Origin: Paenibacillaceae bacterium
GTDB lineage: Bacteria > Bacillota > Bacilli > Paenibacillales > Paenibacillaceae
Length of the DNA stretch: 64,000 nucleotides
NCBI GenBank assembly: GCA_900766135.1
Contig: CAAFUF010000052.1
Location: 1-64,000, forward strand
Direction of reading: 5' to 3'
Part shown: one piece after another, positions 25,690 to 34,382 of the stretch
Numbering within the stretch: position 1 is the stretch's first letter
Layout of the letters: each line of letters opens with the position of its first letter
The notes under the pieces: model-generated
Database searches by the model: none
Told to the model about the DNA's origin: nothing
Seen by the model: only the letters and a program-made list of their open reading frames with translations
Made by a program: the position numbers and the translations under genes

Positions 25690-26243
25690 AGGATCAGCGC
25701 AAGACCTTGATTTTGTTTTTGGATTGCGGCGACACGTTGATCGACGAAGGAACGGAAATCAGAGACGAACACGATGTCGTGTTGTCGGCGGAACTGATCC
25801 CCGGCGCGGGCGAGACGGTCAAGGCGTTGGCCGACCGTGGCTACACGCTGGCCCTGGTTGCCGACGGGTTGGCGCAGTCGTTCAAAAACATTTTGACGCA
25901 AAACGGCATTTACGACTTGTTCGATACCCTGATCTATTCGGAAACGATTAAGACGAGCAAGCCGGACCGGCGCATGTTCAAAGCCGCCGTCGGCGCGCTC
26001 GATTTAACGGAAGCCGATTACGGCCGAATCGCGATGGTCGGCAACAATTTGAGTCGGGACGTGAAAGGGGCCAATGCGCTCGGGATCGCTTCGGTGTTCT
26101 TAGCCTGGACGCCGCGATACCCGCATGCACCCGCCGACGACAGCGAACGCCCGGATTATGTCATTCACGAGCCGCTGGAGCTATTGGAGTTGGCGGAACG
26201 GCTTAATGTAGAAGCCGAGCGGCAGTATAAGATCTATTCCTGA
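25686..26243 (+). CDS. HAD-family phosphatase linked to the ABC operon
   Basis: 185 residues. Motif I is FLDCGDTL with nucleophile Asp13 and Asp16 in a DxGDT form that differs from the usual DxDGT. Motif III/IV residues lie in 'TSKPDRRMF' and 'MVGNNLSRDVKGA'. It is a small haloacid-dehalogenase-type hydrolase. ATGA overlap with the OppF-type gene shows it is translated with the transporter, so it may dephosphorylate an intermediate of the imported substrate. The actual substrate is unknown. Confidence 0.8.
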   Translation: MKDQRKTLILFLDCGDTLIDEGTEIRDEHDVVLSAELIPGAGETVKALADRGYTLALVADGLAQSFKNILTQNGIYDLFDTLIYSETIKTSKPDRRMFKAAVGALDLTEADYGRIAMVGNNLSRDVKGANALGIASVFLAWTPRYPHAPADDSERPDYVIHEPLELLELAERLNVEAERQYKIYS

Positions 26244-26369
26244 GGAGGTGAGGCCAAGAGGGGAGAAGCTTCGGGTATGAAAGAGCTAACTGCAGTCACC
26301 GGAGAATAACGCAGAGGAGTCAACCGTCTTACAAATCAAGGATGAGATGAAGAGGAGGACTGGACCTAC

Positions 26370-27335
26370 GTGAAATCCATACGGACAAAATGGACCAAGA
26401 AAGCGATTCTTACCGCGCTGATGCTGGCGCTTGCCTTGAGCGGCGCGATCATCCCTGCCGGAACGACGAAGGCGGCCAGCGATGTTGATTTAGCTTACCG
26501 CTGGGCACCTGTGCATATCCAAGATACGGACAGCACGGACTACGACGCCGATTATTTATCCGCCATCGATTTCGACGGGGACTGGAATACGACGAACAAC
26601 TGGGAAAACCAGGCCGTTGACGTGAACCGGCTTAAGGGCACGGCTTATTATTCCATCGTGGAAACACCGACGCACTGGTTCATTTTATACAGCTTCTATC
26701 ACCCGCGGGATTGGACGGATTTCCCGTTTTTCGGACTTGACGAGCATGAGAACGATATGGAAGGCTTGCTGACGGTTGTCCGCAAGGATGGATCGGAATA
26801 CGGCCGCCTGGAAGCGATGGTCACGACGTTCCATAAAGACTTCTATTCCTTCAAACCGGGCGGCGGTTCCTATACGAACGGCCAGGAGACGATCGACGGT
26901 ACCGTCCGGTTCCAAAGCTATGATGGAACGGATCATCCGGTAACGTTCCAGGAAGCGAAAGCGCACGGGATCAAGGCATGGGACGGGACGAACTATGCCA
27001 ATACGGACGTCGTATACTACTATCCGAGCCGTGGTGCCGGCGAGGTGCCGGAAAACGGAAACGACCGGGACGTGAAGTACCAGCTGGTGGACATCTTCGC
27101 CGCGGGCGGCTTCTGGGATCATCGCAACGACCCGCAAACCTTCTCAAGCTGGGGAGCCTTCAACGGCAACAACGGTACGGGCGGCGCCAACGCCCCCTGG
27201 GGCTGGGATGACCAGAATGACGGCGGCAACCTGCTCGGCGGAGAGCTGGCAACCGATCCGGCCAAGCTAGTATCGATTTACTTCGGCAATCTCGGCGAAT
27301 TTGCCCTGAATTATCTCCGTAACCCTTACCGCTGA
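26370..27335 (+). CDS. Secreted protein of unknown function with HEND-EG motif
   Basis: 321 residues with a signal peptide ending near residue 35 (TTKAAS). The mature part begins 'DLAYRWAPVHIQD' and contains 'THWFILYSFYHPRDW' and 'DEHENDMEGLL'. This layout faintly recalls Vps62-like proteins, which have an HExDWEG motif, but I cannot assign it. GTG start, with AAGAGGAGGA (26350-26359) ten bases upstream. No terminator separates it from the ABC-HAD operon 126 bases before, and a strong one follows, so it may be the last gene of that transcript. Confidence 0.6.
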   Translation: MKSIRTKWTKKAILTALMLALALSGAIIPAGTTKAASDVDLAYRWAPVHIQDTDSTDYDADYLSAIDFDGDWNTTNNWENQAVDVNRLKGTAYYSIVETPTHWFILYSFYHPRDWTDFPFFGLDEHENDMEGLLTVVRKDGSEYGRLEAMVTTFHKDFYSFKPGGGSYTNGQETIDGTVRFQSYDGTDHPVTFQEAKAHGIKAWDGTNYANTDVVYYYPSRGAGEVPENGNDRDVKYQLVDIFAAGGFWDHRNDPQTFSSWGAFNGNNGTGGANAPWGWDDQNDGGNLLGGELATDPAKLVSIYFGNLGEFALNYLRNPYR

Positions 27336-27350
27336 TCATCGATAAAATCA

Positions 27351-27390
27351 AGCCTTCCAGACGCGGAGAACCGCGTCCGGAAGGCTTTTT
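27351..27390. terminator. Bidirectional terminator between convergent genes
   Basis: AGCCTTCC-a-GACGCGG-agaa-CCGCGTC-c-GGAAGGCT, then TTTT. A long stable hairpin that can serve both the secreted-protein gene and the minus-strand gene beyond it. Confidence 0.85.
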
Positions 27391-27406
27391 GGGTGCAGGC
27401 GACGGA

Positions 27407-28105
27407 TTATCGGCTTGCGGCGCCGGAGTGCTTCTGCTCGCGCAACCGATTCAGCAGGTCCTTCATGCGGGCAGGAATTTCCCGCTTCAGCTCCTCCCAG
27501 CTTACCAGAAGGTCGGGCGTCCATTCGAACGGCATATAGCTGCCAGCGATGTCGAACCGGAAGCCGCGGAGGTGCTCGGCTGCCAACTCGTCGGCATCGG
27601 GCAGCGTCTTGTACGTGCCGCGCAGCATGTCTGGCTCCAGAACGCCGTCTTTGCCCGCATGCTCTCCGGTCGCTTGATGCAAGCTCGGAAGCAGGTCAAA
27701 CAACTCGCGGAGCGGAGAGTAGGCATGTTTTCCCGGTTGGCAGTACAAGCTGATGCGTCCATCAGACCCTACATTCGTTTTGCCGGGGGCGATGCCTTTC
27801 AGGTACGTCCCGTGGAAGCTGGCTTCGCAATCCACGACGGTACCTTGCGGAGACAGGAAGATCCACATATGTTCCAGATCGTAGAGATGGGTAATGTCGT
27901 AATCCCAATAAACCGCATATTCGATCACAGCCCCGACACGTTCGCCGTCTACCTCCAGCATCCGCTTGAACGAGGGAGACGGTCCGGTTTCGGTCAGCAC
28001 CGTGACGCCGACCCGGACGGGACGGAATGGCTCGCGTTCGTCGATCAGCATGCGCGGGATATGATGAAAGGCCAGCTCCCGCCAATTGACGTTATACTCC
28101 AGCAT
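27407..28105 (-). CDS. Conserved-looking cytoplasmic protein of unknown function
   Basis: 232 residues, no signal peptide or membrane segment. Tyr-, Trp- and Asp-rich stretches (EYAVYWDYDITHLYDLEHMWIFLSP, VDCEASFHGTYLKG) suggest a compact soluble fold. I do not recognise the family with confidence. The start at 28105 is set by GAAGGAGG on the minus strand (28114-28121), eight bases upstream; in-frame ATGs 8 and 15 codons earlier have a weaker or no site. It is a single-gene unit. Confidence 0.6.
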   Translation of the reverse strand: MLEYNVNWRELAFHHIPRMLIDEREPFRPVRVGVTVLTETGPSPSFKRMLEVDGERVGAVIEYAVYWDYDITHLYDLEHMWIFLSPQGTVVDCEASFHGTYLKGIAPGKTNVGSDGRISLYCQPGKHAYSPLRELFDLLPSLHQATGEHAGKDGVLEPDMLRGTYKTLPDADELAAEHLRGFRFDIAGSYMPFEWTPDLLVSWEELKREIPARMKDLLNRLREQKHSGAASR

Positions 28106-28264
28106 GTTGAAAGCCTCCTTCGGTTTCATTTTCTCTCCCCAGCCTAGCACACGTTGTTAATCGCAGTATTAACCTCAATTATAAGGTTTTTTCCTATAAC
28201 GATCCCTGGTTCTTTAATATAATGTTTGTGAACGAAATTACATACCTATAGGAGCGTGAGGGTT

Positions 28265-28885
28265 ATGCAAGAAATATTCAAGCAAGTTCCGTTGTACCGG
28301 TTTTTGGCTTATTGTCTGGACACGAACAGCCCACGACGTATTCTGGATTGCGGGGCAGGCGGGGACATGCCTCCCTTGAGCCTGTTTAGCGCTTACGGTT
28401 TTACCACTTACGGCGTCGATGCGGATCCGGTGCAATGTGAATTGGCTAACGACTATGGCCGGCGAAAGGGCCAAACCCTGAACATCCGCCAAGGGGATAT
28501 GCGCCAATTGGACTTTCCGGATCAATCGATGGGATTCGCCTACTCGTACAATTCGATTTTCCATATGCGTAAAAAAGAGGTCCAACAATCGGTCGAAGAG
28601 TTAAAACGCGTCTTGATGCCGGGCGGCCTGATGTTCGTTAATTTTTTGACGACGAACGACTTCCGCTGCGGGCAAGGACCCGATGTAGGCAACCACGAGC
28701 ACGAACAATTTGACGATGATCTGCCGGTCATTCATTCCTATTACGAGCCGGGGGAACCGGATGCGCTTCTGAGCGATATGGAGATCCTGTACAAAGAGGA
28801 CAGGGTGCTAGAAAGAATTTTTGAAGGAGAACGCATCAGACAAGGCTTCGTCGATTACATTGTTAGAAAGAAAGCGATTTCATGA
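28265..28885 (+). CDS. Class I SAM-dependent methyltransferase
   Basis: 206 residues. Motif I is ILDCGAGGDMPPLSLF (SAM-binding DxGxG), the acidic residue after strand 2 is in 'YGVDADPVQ', motif III is 'IRQGDMRQLDFPD' and the post-motif is 'LMPGGLMFVNFLT'. The acceptor substrate is unknown. TAGGAG (28249-28254) lies ten bases before the ATG at 28265. A GTG at 28256 in the same frame is too close to that site. A TATAAT at 28218-28223 is a plausible -10 without an obvious -35. Confidence 0.85.
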   Translation: MQEIFKQVPLYRFLAYCLDTNSPRRILDCGAGGDMPPLSLFSAYGFTTYGVDADPVQCELANDYGRRKGQTLNIRQGDMRQLDFPDQSMGFAYSYNSIFHMRKKEVQQSVEELKRVLMPGGLMFVNFLTTNDFRCGQGPDVGNHEHEQFDDDLPVIHSYYEPGEPDALLSDMEILYKEDRVLERIFEGERIRQGFVDYIVRKKAIS

Positions 28886-29031
28886 TTGGGGGTAGCTTTC
28901 CCCGCCGAGTCCAGTGTATCATAGATTTGTAATACGGCATGAATATCATTTTTCGACATCCGACCCGGCTGGAGATCGTCCATATCAAAAGCTGGGTCCA
29001 GTTATTTCAGGAAGAGAAAGGATTGAAGCTG

Positions 29032-29547
29032 ATGGATTCACTGCTGATCCGTCCGGCAAGGCTGAACGACATCGAAGGCATTCGCGAGGTGGCCGTGGAA
29101 ACCTGGAACAGCACGTACGAAACGATTTATCCGGAACATTTCATCGCTACGTACTTGACACATGCCTATGCCAAAAGCAGTCTGGAGCAAAGTATTACCT
29201 TGGATGAGGCGCAATCGTCTCGCAAGTTTATGGTTGCGGAATGGGAAGGGGAGATCGTCGGTTTCGGCCAATTGTCGGAGCCGGATGAAGGAGTCAGCGA
29301 ACTGACCCGACTCTATATCTTAAAGGAGCATCAGCGCAAGAGCATCGGCAAGCATTTGCTGAACGAGCTGATTCGCCAGAACCCCTTGATTAAGGAAATT
29401 TACGCCTGGTGCGAGCGCGAGAACGGCATCGGCACGCTCTTTTATAAATCCAATGGATTTGTGTATACCGAGGACAAGGAAGAAGTATTGTTCGATTACC
29501 GAACGATGATGGCTAAATTTGTGAAGCGCATTGAAGTACGGCAATGA
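29032..29547 (+). CDS. GNAT-family N-acetyltransferase
   Basis: 171 residues. 'LIRPARLNDIEGIREVAVETW' is the usual first strand and helix, and 'LTRLYILKEHQRKSIGKHLLNELI' is the acetyl-CoA loop (QRKSIG variant). It resembles PaiA-type or general GNATs. The start at 29032 is based on AAAGGA (29017-29022); the open frame reaches back to 28939 without a site. Substrate unknown. Confidence 0.75.
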   Translation: MDSLLIRPARLNDIEGIREVAVETWNSTYETIYPEHFIATYLTHAYAKSSLEQSITLDEAQSSRKFMVAEWEGEIVGFGQLSEPDEGVSELTRLYILKEHQRKSIGKHLLNELIRQNPLIKEIYAWCERENGIGTLFYKSNGFVYTEDKEEVLFDYRTMMAKFVKRIEVRQ

Positions 29548-29587
29548 AACCTGAAACCGAGGAAAGCTAAGTGGAGATGGGAATAAA

Positions 29588-30379
29588 TTGACCACTAACC
29601 TGATAATTGTATGTATCCTAACCATGATTATTCATGCAGCTGAGACCCTATCGTATTCGATCCGTTATGCCGGCGTGAAATTGAACAAAATCGTGGTTGC
29701 TTTGTCTCTGACCGGGATCGTCGTGCTTGTATCCAGAACGGCGAATATGCTTCAGGCACCGATGACGGCCACGTTTATCGATTATGCCAAGAAGCATCCC
29801 GATTTTCAGGTGATGGATACGTTGCGGATCATCCTGTTGGCCGGTTCTGCCGGAACGCTGCTGGCGATGTTCCTGTTTCCCACCTGCGTGAATCTCTTTG
29901 AACGCGTGATCGCCAAGTTGGAGGTGGCAGGATCCCTGCCCAAGCTGGTCACGAGCGTATCGGTCACGCAGCTTAAAAACGCAAGGCATTATTTCCGCAA
30001 ACCCAGCCTGCGCCTCCGTTCCTTTCGTCTGCTGGGGGTGCCTAAACGCTTCGTTTTGCTGAATATCGCGGTGACCGCCATTTATACGGTCGGCGTGTTG
30101 GCTTCCTTGTACGCCGCTTATCTGGTGCCGGCGCTGAGCACGACCGCTTCGCAAACGTCCGGCATCATAAACGGCGTGGCAACCATCTTGTTGACGATCT
30201 TCATCGATCCGCAGCTCGGGCTGATCACCGAACGCGCGCTGCATCAGGAGGAATCCCGGCAGCAGCTCGGGAGGATCTATATTTTATTGATGGGCGCGAG
30301 ATTTCTGGGGACGCTTGTGGCACAAGCGATAATCCTGCCGGCAGCCCATTTGATCGCCGTGGCGGTGCAATGGATCTAG
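29588..30379 (+). CDS. amj: Lipid II flippase Amj
   Basis: 263 residues with about six hydrophobic segments. The start 'IIHAAETLSYSIRYAGVKLNKIVVALSLTGIVVLVSRTANM' and the 'NAVTAIYTVGVLASLYAAYLVP' region match the Amj (formerly YdaH) family, which in Bacillus subtilis is an alternate to MurJ for flipping the peptidoglycan precursor lipid II. The length fits (about 270). TTG start, with GGAGATGGG about ten bases upstream. In B. subtilis Amj is induced by cell-envelope stress; no such promoter is evident here. It overlaps no gene but lies tightly before the Nudix gene. Confidence 0.82.
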   Translation: MTTNLIIVCILTMIIHAAETLSYSIRYAGVKLNKIVVALSLTGIVVLVSRTANMLQAPMTATFIDYAKKHPDFQVMDTLRIILLAGSAGTLLAMFLFPTCVNLFERVIAKLEVAGSLPKLVTSVSVTQLKNARHYFRKPSLRLRSFRLLGVPKRFVLLNIAVTAIYTVGVLASLYAAYLVPALSTTASQTSGIINGVATILLTIFIDPQLGLITERALHQEESRQQLGRIYILLMGARFLGTLVAQAIILPAAHLIAVAVQWI

Positions 30380-30408
30380 ATCACTTCGATATGAAAGGTT
30401 GCGATGCG

Positions 30409-31035
30409 ATGTCGGACTCGGTTCCGCAACAGTTATGGCTGGAATGGGCCAAGCAAATTCAGGCGATTAGCCAGGCGGGGTTAGCCTATTCCAAAGATAT
30501 GTATGACCTTGAGCGTTTTGAGATGCTCCGCGAACTCAGCGTGGACATTCTGGCCCGTTATACGGAAGTAGAGACGGAGAAAATAAAGTCCCTGTTTGCC
30601 GGAGAAAGCGGGTATGCCACCCCGAAGGTTGACGTTCGCGGCGCGGTATTTCAGGATGACCGGATTTTACTCGTCAGGGAACGCATCGATGGGGCTTGGG
30701 CCCTTCCCGGCGGTTGGGCGGACATCGGTCTTTCGCCCAAAGAAGTCGTTGTCAAGGAAGTGAAGGAAGAAGCCGGTCTCACCGTCGTCCCCGTGCGATT
30801 GCTGGCCGTGTTGGACAAGAAATTCCACGAGCATCCTCCCGAAGCTTTCCATATCTACAAAATGTTTATTTTGTGCGAGATTGCAGGGGGCCAAGCGCAA
30901 GCCGGAATGGAGACGCTGGAAGTCGGATTCTTCGGCCGGGACGAATTGCCGCCGTTATCCATCGGAAGAAACACGCCGAAGCAGATTGAACGATTGTTCG
31001 ACCTGCGTCACGAAACCGAAGTATGGCTTGATTAG
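30409..31035 (+). CDS. Nudix hydrolase with N-terminal helical domain (YjhB-like)
   Basis: 208 residues. Residues 1-60 form the 'hydrolase of X-linked nucleoside diphosphate N-terminal' helical domain (WLEWAKQIQAISQAGLAYSKDMYDLERFEMLREL). Residues about 65-200 are the Nudix fold, with the box G-W-A-D-I-G-L-S-P-K-E-V-V-V-K-E-V-K-E-E-A-G-L. The leading Glu position of the box is replaced by Leu (GWADIGLS), as in many members of this subfamily. The start at 30409 follows GAAAGG (30393-30398); an ATG at 30370 overlapping amj is possible. Confidence 0.82.
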   Translation: MSDSVPQQLWLEWAKQIQAISQAGLAYSKDMYDLERFEMLRELSVDILARYTEVETEKIKSLFAGESGYATPKVDVRGAVFQDDRILLVRERIDGAWALPGGWADIGLSPKEVVVKEVKEEAGLTVVPVRLLAVLDKKFHEHPPEAFHIYKMFILCEIAGGQAQAGMETLEVGFFGRDELPPLSIGRNTPKQIERLFDLRHETEVWLD

Positions 31036-31073
31036 GCACACCGATCCCGATGAAGGAAGGCAGGTTATTTCTC

Positions 31074-31388
31074 ATGTCGTCCAAACGCAAAACATTGCTT
31101 TTCTTGATCCTGTCGCAGCTGGTGTATTTGATGTTCTCCATCGCGTGGCTCGTGGTGCTCGGCATTTCCGCGTATCTATTTCATGATTCCGGCGATGTCA
31201 ACCAGGGAATGCGGCTGTTGTTCGCTTATCTTCAGGCTTATCCCGGAGGGCTGCTGCTAGCCCTGATTTTAGGTTGGACCTATTTCGCCAAAGGCAATTA
31301 CAAACGTGCGGTTGGGTGGAATCTACTGCCCTTGCTATGGGTGGTGCCTTATCTCGGCATCATCGTTTACGCGAATTTTTTCGCTTGA
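31074..31388 (+). CDS. Small integral membrane protein of unknown function
   Basis: 104 residues with three hydrophobic segments at about 9-36, 55-72 and 79-102. No motif is recognised. ATG at 31074 follows GGCAGG (31059-31064); an earlier in-frame ATG at 31050 has no site. It is 38 bases after the Nudix gene and probably co-transcribed with amj and the Nudix gene. Confidence 0.6.
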   Translation: MSSKRKTLLFLILSQLVYLMFSIAWLVVLGISAYLFHDSGDVNQGMRLLFAYLQAYPGGLLLALILGWTYFAKGNYKRAVGWNLLPLLWVVPYLGIIVYANFFA

Positions 31389-31512
31389 TTTCTTAGGACA
31401 AGGATCACGTTATTCTATCCAACAACACGTTGGTTTTGGTATAGTTAAAGCTAGGACTACTTATGAGACATCCCATTTTGGGATCTACTAACGGATAGGA
31501 GAGAGCAGAGAA

Positions 31513-34311
31513 ATGAGCAAATCGATGCTGGGCGTTCCTTTGGAAGGTTTCGCCGAATATAGCAGAATCGCGGCAGCCGAAGGCGGCGTCCTGCTGAAAA
31601 ATGAAAACGCTATGCTTCCGATTCGGGAACATGAAGTTGTATCCGTTTTCGGAAGATGCCAAATCGATTCCTATCGAAGCGGTACGGGGTCCGGCGGCGC
31701 CGTGAACGTCCCTTATGTCGTCAGCATTTTGGACGGGCTGCGGGCCAATCCGCGCATTCGCCTCAATGAACGGCTGGCCGGGCAATACGAGCAATGGATT
31801 GCCGAGAACCCGTTCGATAACGGCGGCGGCGGATGGGCTGCCGAGCCTTGGTGCCAAAAGGAAATGCCGCTCACCGACGAAATCGTGGCCGAAGCAAAGA
31901 AAGCGACGGACAAAGCGGTGGTCGTCATCGGCCGGACCGCCGGCGAGGATAAGGATAATGCCGATACCGAGGGCAGCTATCGGTTAACGGAGCAGGAACG
32001 GCTGAATCTCGAAACGGTCACCCGGCATTTTGAACAGGTCGCCGTCTTGATGAACGTCGCCAATGTCATCGACATGAGCTGGATCAACGATCCGGTACAC
32101 CAAGGACGGATCCGGGCGGTTATGTTCGTGTGGCAAGGCGGGATGATCGGCGGTCATGCGGTGGCCGACCTGCTGTCGGCGGATGTCACGCCAAGCGGCA
32201 AGCTGCCGGATACGGTCGCTTATCACATCGAGGATTACCCGTCGACGGCCAACTTTGGCAGCGAAGTGCGGAACCTCTATGAGGAAGATATTTATGTAGG
32301 TTACCGCTATTTTGAAACGTTTTGCCCGGACAAGGTCCTCTTTCCGTTCGGTTATGGCCTTTCCTATACTTCCTTCGCCTGGAACGTGCAAGGCGTGGAG
32401 CTCGAAGGCGCTGGCCCGGCGGCCCGGCTCGAGGTCGAAGTGGCGGTGACGAATACCGGAACGGAGTTTGCCGGGAAAGAAGTCATTCAGCTGTATTATG
32501 AAGCGCCGCAAGGCCAACTGGGCAAGCCGGCCCGGGCACTCGGGGCTTTCGCGAAAACGAAGCTGCTCCAACCTGGCGAGACCGACGTACTGACGCTGCA
32601 GCTACCGGTGGTTCGAATGGCTTCCTACGACGATGGCGGATTTACGGGAAATAAATCCTGTTATGTGTTGGAAGCCGGCGATTACGAGCTTCATGTCGGC
32701 AACAGCATCCGAAATACGGAGCGGGTGGCCGTAAATGGGAAAGCCGCTTTCCATCTTGCAGAACTGGCGGTCGTGGAACGGCTGGAGGAAGCGGCGGCCC
32801 CAACGGAGCGTTTCTCGCGGATTAAGCCGGGAAACCGGAAGCCGGACGGGACGTATGACATTGTCCGCGAGGAAGTGCCGCGGCGCACGGTTTCGCTGAA
32901 AGAGCGCATTGAGAGTCGATTACCGGAAACTTACCCGCAAACGGGGAATCGCGGCATCAAACTGAAGGACGTGCAAGCCGGCAAAGCCAGCTTGGAGGAA
33001 TTCGTCGCCCAACTGAGCGATACGGACCTGGCCACGATTGTACGGGGCGAAGGCATGAGCAGCCCGAAGGTCACGCCGGGAACGGCTTCCGCTTTCGGCG
33101 GGGTGGGGGACAACCTGCTTGAGTACGGGATTCCTGTGGCAAGTGCCGCCGATGGCCCTTCCGGCATTCGCATGGACAGCGGCCTGAAGGCAACCCAGCT
33201 TCCGATCGGTACGCTGCTCGCTTCCAGTTGGGATGTCGGGCTCGTCGAGTCGTTATACGTGCTGGAGGGACAAGAGCTGCTGCAGAACGAAATCGACACC
33301 TTGCTGGGCCCGGGGATAAATATCCATCGGCATCCGCTGAATGGGCGGAATTTCGAGTATTTTTCCGAAGATCCGTATTTGACCGGTTGTTTTGCGTCAG
33401 CAATGACGCGGGGGATCAAGAAAGGCGGCTCTTCCGCCACCGTGAAACATTTCGCCGGCAATAATCAGGAGCAGGCGCGTTCGAAGGTCGATGCGGTCGT
33501 CTCCGAGCGGGCATTGCGCGAGATCTACCTGAAAGGCTTTGAAATGACCGTGAAGGAAGGGGAAGCCACGTCGATCATGACTTCCTATAACCCGGTCAAC
33601 GGGCATTGGGCGGCTTCCAACTATGACCTCAATACGACCATTCTCCGTAACGAATGGGGATACGGGGGCATCGTCATGACGGACTGGTGGGCGGTCATGA
33701 ACGACTGCGCGGAAGGCGGCCCGGCCGACGCGAAGAACACGTCCTTTATGGTACGGGCCCAAAACGACCTGTATATGGTCGTGAATAACAATGGCGCGGA
33801 GATCAACTCGCTGGGGGATAACACGCTGGAAGCCTTGGCCAATGGCACGTTGACGGTCGGAGAATTGCAGCGCTGCGCCATGAATATTTGCCGGTTTTTG
33901 ATGAACGCGCCGGTATTTACGCGGGAACCGAAATCGGCTGACGAAGTCCGCTCGATCCAGGCTGTTCAAGGCCGCCAGTCGGTTGCCGGGGACGGAACGC
34001 AAGGATATGCGTTGTCCCGTTCGCAAAGCGCCAAGATTTTGGCGAATGCACAAACCGCGGTCGTGAGCGTTCAGGAAGCCGGGATCTATACCGTCGTAGC
34101 GCATATTCGCTACGAAGCGATGAACATGTCGCAGTCGGCCTGCAATCTGCTGCTGAATGGCGAACTGCTGACCACGGTACAGACGAATGGCACCTTCGGC
34201 AAGTGGGTCACGCAGAAGCAACTGCGCATCGAGCTTACGGAAGGCGATTACGAGCTGAAGTTTGATTATATCAAGCCGGGGCTGGAGATCGGCTGGATCG
34301 AGTTCGTTTAG
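31513..34311 (+). CDS. Glycoside hydrolase family 3, circularly permuted domain order
   Basis: 932 residues, no signal peptide, so cytoplasmic. Domain order is reversed from most GH3 enzymes. The (alpha/beta)6 sandwich comes first (about residues 15-270: 'AAAEGGVLLKNENAMLP', 'GRTAGEDKDNADTEGSYRLT'), then a fibronectin-III-like domain, then the TIM barrel (about 460-800) with 'KHFAGNNQE' and nucleophile Asp724 in 'VMTDWW'. A C-terminal carbohydrate-binding-like beta-sandwich follows. This permuted form is known from beta-glucosidases of Ruminococcus and Butyrivibrio. The substrate is probably a beta-glucoside taken up as an oligosaccharide. GATAGGAGAGAG lies upstream of the ATG. Confidence 0.88.
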   Translation: MSKSMLGVPLEGFAEYSRIAAAEGGVLLKNENAMLPIREHEVVSVFGRCQIDSYRSGTGSGGAVNVPYVVSILDGLRANPRIRLNERLAGQYEQWIAENPFDNGGGGWAAEPWCQKEMPLTDEIVAEAKKATDKAVVVIGRTAGEDKDNADTEGSYRLTEQERLNLETVTRHFEQVAVLMNVANVIDMSWINDPVHQGRIRAVMFVWQGGMIGGHAVADLLSADVTPSGKLPDTVAYHIEDYPSTANFGSEVRNLYEEDIYVGYRYFETFCPDKVLFPFGYGLSYTSFAWNVQGVELEGAGPAARLEVEVAVTNTGTEFAGKEVIQLYYEAPQGQLGKPARALGAFAKTKLLQPGETDVLTLQLPVVRMASYDDGGFTGNKSCYVLEAGDYELHVGNSIRNTERVAVNGKAAFHLAELAVVERLEEAAAPTERFSRIKPGNRKPDGTYDIVREEVPRRTVSLKERIESRLPETYPQTGNRGIKLKDVQAGKASLEEFVAQLSDTDLATIVRGEGMSSPKVTPGTASAFGGVGDNLLEYGIPVASAADGPSGIRMDSGLKATQLPIGTLLASSWDVGLVESLYVLEGQELLQNEIDTLLGPGINIHRHPLNGRNFEYFSEDPYLTGCFASAMTRGIKKGGSSATVKHFAGNNQEQARSKVDAVVSERALREIYLKGFEMTVKEGEATSIMTSYNPVNGHWAASNYDLNTTILRNEWGYGGIVMTDWWAVMNDCAEGGPADAKNTSFMVRAQNDLYMVVNNNGAEINSLGDNTLEALANGTLTVGELQRCAMNICRFLMNAPVFTREPKSADEVRSIQAVQGRQSVAGDGTQGYALSRSQSAKILANAQTAVVSVQEAGIYTVVAHIRYEAMNMSQSACNLLLNGELLTTVQTNGTFGKWVTQKQLRIELTEGDYELKFDYIKPGLEIGWIEFV

Positions 34312-34317
34312 CCAATG

Positions 34318-34364
34318 AAAAAGGGATGAGCCCTTCCGTTCGGAAGCGGAGCTCATCCCTTTTG
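34318..34364. terminator. Bidirectional terminator between GH3 and the iron-binding-protein gene
   Basis: AAAAAGGGATGAGC (34318-34331) pairs with GCTCATCCCTTTT (34351-34363), with an inner CTTCCG/CGGAAG stem. A-rich and T-rich flanks make it work in both directions. Confidence 0.9.
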
Positions 34365-34382
34365 ATTTTAAAGCGCGAGGCC

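Noticed and set aside
26278..26310. Ten-codon frame between the HAD and secreted-protein genes
   Set aside because: Too short and without a properly spaced ribosome binding site.
33397..34356. 319-codon minus-strand frame opposite the GH3 gene
   Set aside because: No recognised motif, spans a terminator, and lies fully opposite the catalytic barrel.
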